Assembly: GCA_041392505.1 (NCBI GenBank)
Contig: JAWKLX010000041.1
Span: 1-64,000, forward strand
Reading direction: 5' to 3'
Origin: UBA6168 sp041392505
Lineage (GTDB): Bacteria; Bacteroidota; Bacteroidia; Chitinophagales; Saprospiraceae
DNA: 64,000 nt
Below, piece by piece: positions 28,809 through 36,338 of the stretch; position 1 is the first letter of the stretch; the number at the start of each line of letters is the position of its first letter. A model generated the notes under the pieces. It was not told where the DNA came from. It saw only the letters and a list, made by a program, of their open reading frames with translations, and made no database searches. The translations under genes were made by a program, and so were the position numbers.

Positions 28809-29525
28809 CTATTGATTTTGTTCTGAATTGATCATTTTGTTATACTGGAAAAACCGGATGACATCCTCTTCGTGGGAGGTGGATATTTTTTGTTCCTCGG
28901 CAAACCGGATGAGTTTAGCTTGGCGTTTCCGAAAAAGGTTGATGAATTTCTTTTTGCTTTTTGGGAGTTTTTCGGCTGTACCGGTTTTTTTGTCGAGATA
29001 ATATAATTCAGATGTTTTTTCAAAAACAGTCCTATTGGCTTGGGAGATTTTCATGGGGTGGTCGTTGACAATTGTCTTCTTTAGGTAAGTCCTTTTTAAT
29101 AAAGGGAAATCACCATCCACCAAAATTTGTAAAAAACCTTTTTTAGTTTCTTTACCCAATTGAAATGAATAAATCCCAAAATTCTCAGAGCCTATTTTCA
29201 CCGACTTCGTTTTCTCTGAATCCAAATAATATAATTTGTTTTTATGGATAAAATAAAACTGCCCTGTTGCATAATTGTAATTAGCGGAATCAACGGAAAG
29301 GGAAACCTCGCTTTGCCCTGTTGCTTCTATTGGTTGCCAATGGTCGTACAAGGATGTTTCCCCAATGTCTTTAAGTGATTCATTGCGGTTCATCATATTG
29401 ATGTACATCTGGTTTTGGGCATTGGTGGGGTTGCCGAATATATCTTGTCTGACCACTTCGTTAAATTGCCCGTAAGAGGTTAAAATGGCAGAGAAAAAAA
29501 AGAAATAAATAAATAGGCATTTCAT
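28809..29525 (-). CDS. Exported protein of unknown family, SusCD-linked (copy 2)
   Basis: A 238-residue protein with a signal peptide (about 1-20, LTSYGQ). No known family is recognised. It corresponds to the gene at 20769-21479: SLYDHWQPIEATGQSEVSL, YNYATGQFYFIHKNKLYYL and LPKSKKKFINLFRKRQAK match in order to the other copy, and the tail is a charged helix. Both copies lie directly downstream of a susD. The gene is 130 bp from susD3, separated by a bidirectional terminator, and 3 bp from the barrel gene, forming a small operon. Confidence 0.65.
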   Translation of the reverse strand: MKCLFIYFFFFSAILTSYGQFNEVVRQDIFGNPTNAQNQMYINMMNRNESLKDIGETSLYDHWQPIEATGQSEVSLSVDSANYNYATGQFYFIHKNKLYYLDSEKTKSVKIGSENFGIYSFQLGKETKKGFLQILVDGDFPLLKRTYLKKTIVNDHPMKISQANRTVFEKTSELYYLDKKTGTAEKLPKSKKKFINLFRKRQAKLIRFAEEQKISTSHEEDVIRFFQYNKMINSEQNQ

Positions 29526-29550
29526 ATTAAATGATTTTTAAAAACGGTAA

Positions 29551-29590
29551 AAAAAAACAGGACGCCACCGAGGTGGCATCCTGTTTTTTT
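29551..29590. terminator. Bidirectional terminator downstream of susD3
   Basis: A 19-bp stem (29551-29569 with 29572-29590, 18 of 19 matched) reads AAAAAAACAGGA-CGCCACC and ends in a T run on both strands. On the reverse strand it lies about 65 bp past the susD3 stop codon, before the unknown gene at 28809-29525. Confidence 0.85.
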
Positions 29591-29655
29591 TGAATAGACC
29601 TCGAGGTAATATTTCCCCCACAATGGTTTTTTGTGAAAAACAAAAGATCGTGGGT

Positions 29656-31014
29656 TCAGGGAAACCCTATTGCGCATCCCACCAAATACGGGTGAAAATG
29701 AAATTGCTTCGGAGAGGCATCCAAATTATCATTTGAGAAAACCTCGGTTTGTGCGTAAGGCAACCTACGTGGTATTTGCGAACCAACGTTTGGAGTCAAT
29801 TCAGGGTAACCCGTCCTCCTCCAATCATTGAATACTTCGGGCTCAGCCAAAAGGGCCAAGTACTTCTGGGTGATGATGTTTTTCAATGTGAGGTTGGATT
29901 CGCCCACACCAACGGTAGATTGGGCGACGTACTCATCGTACCTCGCTTGTACGGTATCCTGGTTGCTGGACAAAGCAGCTTCCGCAAAAGAAGACCGGAT
30001 GCCGGCCAAATAGGCAGTGTAAGCTTCTGTTTTATTACCCAACATCAAATTGGCCTCGGCGCGGATAAATTCCTGCTCGGTGTAGGACAACATTTGCTGC
30101 AACTGGTTCGGTACAAAGATCGGGTGGCCTACCACGGGCTGCCCATAGGTAGTTAATCTTGGGTCGTTAAACTGTTGAAGCAGAGCTACATAAGCAGCTC
30201 CAGTCTCAGTGTCACCACGTTGCTGAATGAACTGGAACATTGGTGCATTTTCAGTTGCCCCAGAGCCATAGGAAAAGGCGAAGCCTTCTGAACGGTTCGC
30301 AAAACCACCCTTATCCAGAGCGGCCAAGGCAGCAGTGTAGGCAGCATCGCCATTGATTTTTGAAAGGTGCAAGCGACCTCTTGCTTCCAATACGTTTAGG
30401 AATTTGACCCATTTGGACGCATCTCCACCGTAGAACAAATCACCGGCAAGCGGAAATCCACCATCGTCTTTCTGTAACGCACCCCGGGCTTCGTCAATTA
30501 ATGCAAACAAAGCTTCGTAAATGGACTGCTGAGAATCAAATGTCGGTGAGTACACGGCCACTTCGTCAAAACGTAGTGCATCGCTGTAAGGTAGGTCTCC
30601 CCAAAAATCGGTGGCGGCCATCATCGTAAATGCTTCCAATGCTTTGCCCACCCCTGCAAAATGGTTAAAGCCTTTTTCCTCCGCTTGCTGAATCAATCGG
30701 CGGTTGGATTGCAAGGTGCCAGTAAAAATATTTGACCAAGCTGCGTCGCAGTCGCTTCCAATAATGCCGTAATTGTGAAAGACCAAATGCTGTCTTGCTA
30801 TACCGTCAACGTGGTGGGTGTTGATGCCCAGGTACCGGGCAAAATCGCCACCATAAGTGTAGGCCAAACGGGCCTGGACTTGTGGCAGGATCACCGTTTC
30901 GTTGACGGAGATTGGGTTGTCGGGATCCACGTTGGAATCCGCCCCGAAGTAGTCCTCGCAGCCGACCAATAAGAAGGTGGCGAAGGCAAAAGCTAAAAAT
31001 TTTATATTTTTCAT
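29656..31014 (-). CDS. SusD/RagB family nutrient-binding outer-membrane lipoprotein (SusD3)
   Basis: Surface lipoprotein of 452 residues, lid of SusC3. The lipobox LLVGC makes Cys19 the lipidation site. Family landmarks: GVGKALEAFTMMAATDFWGD and LPYSDALRFDE (about 115-145), YTEQEFIRAEANLMLGN (about 320-336), and the C-terminal FNDWRRTGYPELTP with IPRRLPYAQ. These C-terminal words are shared with SusD2, not with SusD1, so susC3/susD3 and susC2/susD2 are the closer pairs. It is separated from susC3 by a 144-bp gap carrying an 11-bp tandem repeat. Confidence 0.9.
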   Translation of the reverse strand: MKNIKFLAFAFATFLLVGCEDYFGADSNVDPDNPISVNETVILPQVQARLAYTYGGDFARYLGINTHHVDGIARQHLVFHNYGIIGSDCDAAWSNIFTGTLQSNRRLIQQAEEKGFNHFAGVGKALEAFTMMAATDFWGDLPYSDALRFDEVAVYSPTFDSQQSIYEALFALIDEARGALQKDDGGFPLAGDLFYGGDASKWVKFLNVLEARGRLHLSKINGDAAYTAALAALDKGGFANRSEGFAFSYGSGATENAPMFQFIQQRGDTETGAAYVALLQQFNDPRLTTYGQPVVGHPIFVPNQLQQMLSYTEQEFIRAEANLMLGNKTEAYTAYLAGIRSSFAEAALSSNQDTVQARYDEYVAQSTVGVGESNLTLKNIITQKYLALLAEPEVFNDWRRTGYPELTPNVGSQIPRRLPYAQTEVFSNDNLDASPKQFHFHPYLVGCAIGFP

Positions 31015-31038
31015 GTAGTGTATTTTTTGATGGAAATA

Positions 31039-31158
31039 GGGTTGAAATACAATTGAAATAAGTAGAAATATTTATTCGGCTTAGCGAATGTTTTTTTTTA
31101 AAATATTTCAACTGTATTTCAATTGTATTTCAACCATATTTCAACGGTATTTCAACAA
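31039..31158. repeat. Tandem 11-bp repeat with inverted copies between susC3 and susD3
   Basis: Five contiguous units TATTTCAACNN (31104, 31115, 31126, 31137 and 31148) run up to the susC3 stop codon. Two inverted units (31039-31049 and 31050-31060) lie on the other side of a T-rich spacer, so the transcript can fold several alternative stems. The 11-bp period is about one helical turn. The susC1-susD1 gap is only 20 bp and the susC2-susD2 gap (107 bp) lacks this. Confidence 0.75.
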
Positions 31159-34100
31159 TTAAAAAGTGGCGTTCAGGCCTATGGAATAAGACTTCACGTT
31201 TGGCAATTGGAAATAATCTAAGCCTTGTCCGTTACTGCTAGACCCGACTAATGATAATTCAGGGTCAAAGCCAGTGTAAGGAGTAGACAAGAATAGGTTC
31301 CGGCCAGTGAAAGAAATGTTCAAGTTGTCAAAACCAGGGAGGTTGAGAACATTCTTCAGATCGTATCCGATGGACACATAGCGCAATCTCCTGAAAGAAG
31401 CATCTTCGATGAAATGTTCAGCTACAGCTCCAAAGCCACCACCATTTCCTTGGTACCAGTTTTGGTCAAGCGGTACAGCGATGTTATTGGCAGCTCCATT
31501 GGATGCTTTTACACCATCAAAAACAGTGACCGTTCCCCGGTTTTCGGTTAGTTCACTCATCCCGAAAAAGGTAATGGCGCCTTTAGTGCCGTTCCAGATG
31601 TCACCTCCTTCCCGGATGTCAAACAAGAAGCTAAGGGTCGCTCCTTTGTAGCTCAGGGTGTTGGTGATACCTAGTAGAAAATCTGGGTTCGGATTGCCGA
31701 TCACGCGGTTAGTCGGGTCCACCAATGGGTAACCATAGCCTGGTAAGGATGGGTCGTCTTGGATAACCAATGCGCCGTCAGGGTTGTAATCTGCGTTCGG
31801 GTCGAATATTCCCTCATCTGTATTGACATGCTGGAATGCTCCACCTACCAACTGTCCATATTCATACGTACGGATTACGTCGCCATTCTCGTCTTTGAGT
31901 GGTGCTAAGTTGAAAACACTGGTGCCAGTGAACCCGTCCAGGTATTGGTTTTGGACACCTGCAGGTAGTGATTCAACAGTGGTTTTCCACTTGGAAAAGT
32001 TAAAAACCATGTTCCAATTAAAATCCTTTGTTCTGACCGGATTAATGTTAAGTACGATTTCCCCTCCATTGGTCTGTAGCTCGCCACTATTGACAACTGC
32101 CCTTTGGAAACCAGTCGTATTGGAAATATTGATAGGGATAATCTGGTCTGTCGAATTACGGGAGTAATAAGTAGCGTCGATGCCGATCCGGTTGTTGAGG
32201 AAACGTAAGTCAAAACCAACTTCAATATCTTTTGTCCTGGAAGGCTTCAGCAACGGGTTTCCTGCAACTGTACTCAATACGAAGCCAGAAGTGCCCTTGA
32301 ATGGAAAGCCAAGTCCAGCAGTCCAACCGTCGTTCACGTCAAAGATGGTACCTGCGTTTTGGATAGGCAATTGCCAAGGAGTGGAAGTGTTGTAACCTGT
32401 CGGTGCACCACCGCCTACTTCGGCATAAGAGCCTCTCAGCTTGAGGTAGGAGATTAATTTAGAATCAAACAACTCACTGGCAACGAGGCCCAAGGAAACA
32501 GATGGGTAGAAGAAAGAAATCGAACTGGCATCAAATGGCACCAGTGGGTTGATCAAAGTAGAAGACCAGTCGTTCCGGCCAGTCACGGTCAGGTACAAAA
32601 AGTTCCTGAATCCAAAATCAATGGTACCATAAACACCGGCAGTACGCTCATTGGTATTCGTAATTTGGGTAGAAATAGTACTTGTATTTCCTATTTCAGG
32701 AAACCCTATAAAGTTCAGGCCATCGCCCTGGATGTAGTTTTGTTTTAGCTTTTCATCATACAGGTTGACACCTAACTGGTAACTCATTGTCAAATCTTCA
32801 AATAGGGAGCCACTACCATTTACATTAAAATAAGCATCGATGTGGCGGTAGTTATAGTTGTCTTCGAGGACCTGGCCGCCAGGGAGAGCCCTACTGCCAA
32901 TTTCAAAGCGTTGTGTCCGGTTGTCACCATAAGAGTCCGTGCCAATCAAAGTTCCCAATTTAAACCACTCGTGGAAAGTATAACTCGCCCGCAAGCTGCC
33001 ATAAAAACGGTTTACTTTGTCATTAAACAGGGCGTTATTGACAGTCCAGTAAGGGTTGTCGTATCCACCGCCACCACGGTAATTCCGCTGAGAACCATCG
33101 GCAAATTGATAGGAAGAGTTGCCATTTTCATCTACACCGTTCACAGGGTCTGACAATCCAGCACCATTATCGAAAGAAGGAGTAGTCCTCAGCAAGCCGA
33201 GCATGATACCGGAAGTGTTGGAACCTTGCTGGATACGAGTGCCGCCTGAACGGACATAGTTGGCACTGATCCCAATATCCAAGCGGTCGTCAAATAATTT
33301 AGACCCCAAATTTATACCTACATTGTAACGGTCAAATTCATTGTTTGGCGTTACGCCATCATCATTGGAAGCTCCAAAAGAAAAACGGTAGTTGGCTGCA
33401 TCTGTACCTCCTGAGAAGGCTACGTTGGTGTTCGAACGGATACCTGTCTTGAAGAAATCGCCCACATTGTCATAGGGTTTTGCTTGTGGCCCTGCGGCAG
33501 GGTCAGTGGAAAGACGCCCATTTTTGTCCCATTTGTAAGTAGCGTCTCCATCATAATACAAGTCAGTAAAAGCAGGCCCCCAGCTACCGGCTTGACCTGT
33601 TTCAGGTCCTTGCCATACGCCATTGCTGCCTTGGGCATATTTATCCTGTAGGCCAACAATATTAGAAACTTGGGAAAAGGTAACGTTGGTGCTGACATCT
33701 ACTTTCAGTTCCTTCGAACCGCCTTTTTTAGTCGTAATGAGGATCACACCCCTAGCGCCTTCTATCCCATAAAGGGCCGTAGCGGCTGCCCCTTTCAAGA
33801 TGGAAATGTTAGCAATATCGTTAGGGTTGACATCAATAGCTCGGTTGGAGTTGGAAACCCCTGCCAAAGACCGCTCCGTGGAGTTTTCGTCATTGTTTAG
33901 CCTGATACCGTCCACGATGATCAGGGCTTCATTGTTGCCGTTGAAAGAGGTCTGTCCTCTTAAAATGATCCGGGAAGATGCCCCTGCTGCTCCATTCGAT
34001 TGGGTGACCTGAACACCAGCTGCGGCGCCAGCCAATGCGTCGATAGCGTTGACCGTATTCGATTTTGAAATGGTTTCTGCGCCTACCTGTTGCACAGCGT

Positions 34101-34446
34101 AACCCAATGCTTTTTCATCACGGGTAACACCCAAAGCTGTCACCACCACCTCGTTCAAAACTTGTCCTGCTTCGAGGGTCACATTTACGTTGGAAAGACC
34201 AACAATGCTGACGGTTTGTGTAGCAAAACCAGTATAACTAATCGTTAATTCAGTTGCATCGCTGGGCACATTGATTTCAAAGCTGCCATCAATATCTGTG
34301 ACGGTACCAGTGGTTGTGCCTTTAACGATGACAGTAGCCCCGATGAGTGGCTCGTTCGAATCGGTGACTATTCCTTTCACCATGCGCTGGCCAAATGCCA
34401 CGCTCACGGCAAGAAAAAATGCCAAAAATGGTATTAATTTTTTCAT
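31159..34446 (-). CDS. SusC/RagA family TonB-linked outer-membrane protein (SusC3)
   Basis: TonB-dependent channel of 1095 residues from the ATG at 34446 (MKKLIPFLAFFLAVSVAFGQ, a clean signal peptide); the longer frame from 34503 would hide it. It has a regulatory-like beta domain (about 22-103), a TonB-box-like EVVVTALG (about 107-114), a plug (about 120-245, ILKGAAATALYGIEGARG) and a barrel with GGTRIQQGSN and IMLGLLRTTPSFD, ending SIGLNATF. The plug carries a Gly-Ala-Ala variant of the KGPSA motif. The upstream lipoprotein gene (34557-35369) probably shares the promoter. The cluster faces the susC2 cluster. Confidence 0.93.
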   Translation of the reverse strand: MKKLIPFLAFFLAVSVAFGQRMVKGIVTDSNEPLIGATVIVKGTTTGTVTDIDGSFEINVPSDATELTISYTGFATQTVSIVGLSNVNVTLEAGQVLNEVVVTALGVTRDEKALGYAVQQVGAETISKSNTVNAIDALAGAAAGVQVTQSNGAAGASSRIILRGQTSFNGNNEALIIVDGIRLNNDENSTERSLAGVSNSNRAIDVNPNDIANISILKGAAATALYGIEGARGVILITTKKGGSKELKVDVSTNVTFSQVSNIVGLQDKYAQGSNGVWQGPETGQAGSWGPAFTDLYYDGDATYKWDKNGRLSTDPAAGPQAKPYDNVGDFFKTGIRSNTNVAFSGGTDAANYRFSFGASNDDGVTPNNEFDRYNVGINLGSKLFDDRLDIGISANYVRSGGTRIQQGSNTSGIMLGLLRTTPSFDNGAGLSDPVNGVDENGNSSYQFADGSQRNYRGGGGYDNPYWTVNNALFNDKVNRFYGSLRASYTFHEWFKLGTLIGTDSYGDNRTQRFEIGSRALPGGQVLEDNYNYRHIDAYFNVNGSGSLFEDLTMSYQLGVNLYDEKLKQNYIQGDGLNFIGFPEIGNTSTISTQITNTNERTAGVYGTIDFGFRNFLYLTVTGRNDWSSTLINPLVPFDASSISFFYPSVSLGLVASELFDSKLISYLKLRGSYAEVGGGAPTGYNTSTPWQLPIQNAGTIFDVNDGWTAGLGFPFKGTSGFVLSTVAGNPLLKPSRTKDIEVGFDLRFLNNRIGIDATYYSRNSTDQIIPINISNTTGFQRAVVNSGELQTNGGEIVLNINPVRTKDFNWNMVFNFSKWKTTVESLPAGVQNQYLDGFTGTSVFNLAPLKDENGDVIRTYEYGQLVGGAFQHVNTDEGIFDPNADYNPDGALVIQDDPSLPGYGYPLVDPTNRVIGNPNPDFLLGITNTLSYKGATLSFLFDIREGGDIWNGTKGAITFFGMSELTENRGTVTVFDGVKASNGAANNIAVPLDQNWYQGNGGGFGAVAEHFIEDASFRRLRYVSIGYDLKNVLNLPGFDNLNISFTGRNLFLSTPYTGFDPELSLVGSSSNGQGLDYFQLPNVKSYSIGLNATF

Positions 34447-34556
34447 TTTATTATTTTCTTGATTCATGCTGCAACTCAATTTATCGTCTTGAATAATTCC
34501 CAAAAATTGGAATTACAGCACTTGCGATTTTTGATTAATTCAAACTAAACTCCTAA

Positions 34557-35369
34557 TTAATTGCTGAGGGGAGGCCAGTCGGACCCGTCTGTCCTGGTGA
34601 GGGTAACCACCCCAAATTCGCCATAGGTATTAGAGTAGGTGAAATTCCAGTCTGCCCCGTTCACTTCACTGATCTCAAATTCCCATGAATCACCGAAAGA
34701 ATCAGTGCCAGTGATTTGTATCCGATTGCAGACGTCCGTCATTTGCAAGGTACCCCAGCCACTAAAGCCACCGTAACAGGCGTCGTAAGTGCCAAAGCTC
34801 CAATCGTCAAAAACGTAGACACCCGCACCAACTTCGGAGATGGTGACGGTTCCAGTCAGGTCGGTTTCTCCGTCGCAATTTGATGCATAGGTGAAATAGG
34901 AGGAGGTGAGGTAATTATAAGTCCCGGCCAGCTCCGAACGGCAGCTCACCCTTACGTCAAGGGTGTTGGAAGACCGGGTCGATCCATTGTCGAAAAGGAA
35001 ACGGAAAGAGTCGTCAACCGCTACCTCTGCTACTGTCAGGCCAACTGCGCTTAGCGCTTCGTTGAAGGTGACGGAAACAGTGCCGGGAACAGCTGTCCCA
35101 GCTTTAAAAGTTACGGGAGCCCCGCCGTTGTAAGAAACTACTATGTCCGTAGTGCTTATGCTCTCTCCGGTAGCGGATAAATCGAAAGCAATGGAAGAAT
35201 TGTTAGGGTCTCCTAAGTCGAAGAAACCTGTTTGCACATTGGATGCCGTCACGAGCGTACCAATGGGCACATAAAGGTCGTCGGCAAAACTGTCCCCAAT
35301 TGGCGAATCATGGCAGCTGGCTGCCAGGAATACCAAAAAGGCCAGTACCATTAAATGGTGATTTTTCAT
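34557..35369 (-). CDS. SusCD-linked lipoprotein ending in TRTDGSDWPP (copy 2)
   Basis: A 270-residue lipoprotein (lipobox LAASC, Cys19). It pairs with the gene at 21535-22431: GFFDLGDPNNSS against GFFDLTDPNATV, then LAGTYNYLTSS against LGGIYDFSTES, and the C-terminal LTRTDGSDWPPL. Here it precedes susC3, whereas copy 1 lies last in the susC2 cluster, so gene order is shuffled between the clusters. It is probably a surface accessory of the SusC3/SusD3 complex. The second half contains two cysteines (SNCDGETDL, YDACYGG) that could bridge. Confidence 0.65.
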   Translation of the reverse strand: MKNHHLMVLAFLVFLAASCHDSPIGDSFADDLYVPIGTLVTASNVQTGFFDLGDPNNSSIAFDLSATGESISTTDIVVSYNGGAPVTFKAGTAVPGTVSVTFNEALSAVGLTVAEVAVDDSFRFLFDNGSTRSSNTLDVRVSCRSELAGTYNYLTSSYFTYASNCDGETDLTGTVTISEVGAGVYVFDDWSFGTYDACYGGFSGWGTLQMTDVCNRIQITGTDSFGDSWEFEISEVNGADWNFTYSNTYGEFGVVTLTRTDGSDWPPLSN

Positions 35370-36022
35370 ACGTTAAATGATTTGAATAGTGAGAAAATAT
35401 GACGCGGACTTTCCTGCTTGAAGTGCAGCAAAGCACTTAAGCTAAAAATCCAGTCGGGTTTTTTATTTGCGGTTTATAAAAAAAAAAAATAGGCAAGGAC
35501 AGGCGTGTTAAAACAGGCCTAATTAAAGTAGACGTTTTAGGATTTTTTGTTTTAAATAGTTACGCTTAAATAAAAAATACTTTTCTGTTGAGCTTATTTC
35601 ATACTATTCAATCAATGCAAATGTAAAATTAATTTAATGGAGTTTCAAGTAATTAAATTTATTTTGGAGTGCGCATTACTGTTGAGTTAAAGGTAGAACG
35701 TTTCGCATTGTTAAATAGCTTCCAGCAAGAAGTTGTCGTTTGGTTTTGTCCTGTTTTTTCTTTTGGATATTGCTGTTTTGTTGTTTTTTATTTTATTTAA
35801 TCATGTATTTTTTTAGAGTTTTAATTTGTTTTATTTATTATTATAAACAATTGAATATCAGTTTTTTGCGTCAAATTAAGCAGGTGTTGTTTGATTTTGT
35901 GATTTTGGTAGATGATAATATAAAGGAAGATTTATTTGTCGGGTAAATTAATTTAGATATTCGATTTTTTTTGCTCAAAAAGGTGCTTTGTTCTTGATGT
36001 CTTTTACATTGCATTTATAGAT

Positions 36023-36188
36023 AATTCGCCTTTTTTACAATTAATATATTTAGTATAAAATGGTTAATTCGTCTTTTTTACAATAATTAATTCATCCTTT
36101 TTTACAATTTTAAATTTAGTTAAATAATTAATTCGTCTTTTTTACAAATCGAAGTATTGCCGTAAAAGCCGAATCGTCTTTTTTACAA
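36023..36188 (+). repeat. Five spaced direct repeats, TTCGTCTTTTTTACAA type
   Basis: Copies end at 36040, 36083, 36107, 36147 and 36188, giving spacings of 43, 24, 40 and 41 bp, near whole numbers of helical turns. The core TTTTTTACAA is invariant; the left word AATTCGTC varies slightly. A weaker partial copy (GTCTTTTACA) lies at 35999. They end 150 bp before the arylsulfotransferase-like start codon and look like binding sites for one regulator on one face of the DNA. Confidence 0.75.
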
Positions 36189-36260
36189 TAATATTGTTAT
36201 TTTATGTTGTCGGTTTTGCAACTATACGCTTTTTATAATGTCGTAAATGTCCGATTAATA

Positions 36261-36321
36261 AGTGGCGGAAAATAATTCGACATTCAGTTGTAGCTATTTG
36301 AGTGGCGGAATAATAATTTGA
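36261..36321 (+). repeat. Pair of direct repeats 40 bp apart before the start codon
   Basis: AGTGGCGGAA-AATAATTCGA (36261-36280) and AGTGGCGGAA-TAATAATTTGA (36301-36321) lie exactly 40 bp apart, the second ending 17 bp before the ATG at 36339. The second copy therefore falls where the ribosome or the initial transcript would bind, which fits a repressor or translational control site. Confidence 0.6.
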
Positions 36322-36338
36322 AAAATCACTTCATATAA

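Larger units (their letters stand above)
35370..36338. promoter_or_regulatory. Long AT-rich control region between the lipoprotein/susC3 and arylsulfotransferase-like genes
   Basis: This 969-bp divergent gap has no credible gene; a 68-residue Phe/Ile-rich frame at 35740-35946 is low-complexity. It contains hairpins GCTTGAAGTGC/GCACTTAAGC (about 35418-35441) and AAAAATCC/GGGTTTTTT (about 35445-35463), a long AT-rich tract, and then two sets of spaced direct repeats: five copies of AATTCGTCTTTTTTACAA (36023-36188) and two of AGTGGCGGAANAATAATT (36261 and 36301). Confidence 0.5.

Noticed and set aside
35740..35946. 68-residue Phe/Ile/Tyr-rich frame
   Set aside because: AT-rich low-complexity translation in the control region; no ribosome site and no known family.
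36023..36188. Possible CRISPR array
   Set aside because: Units are only about 18 bp, spacing is uneven (43, 24, 40 and 41) and the spacers are AT-rich sequence without array character; no cas gene is present.
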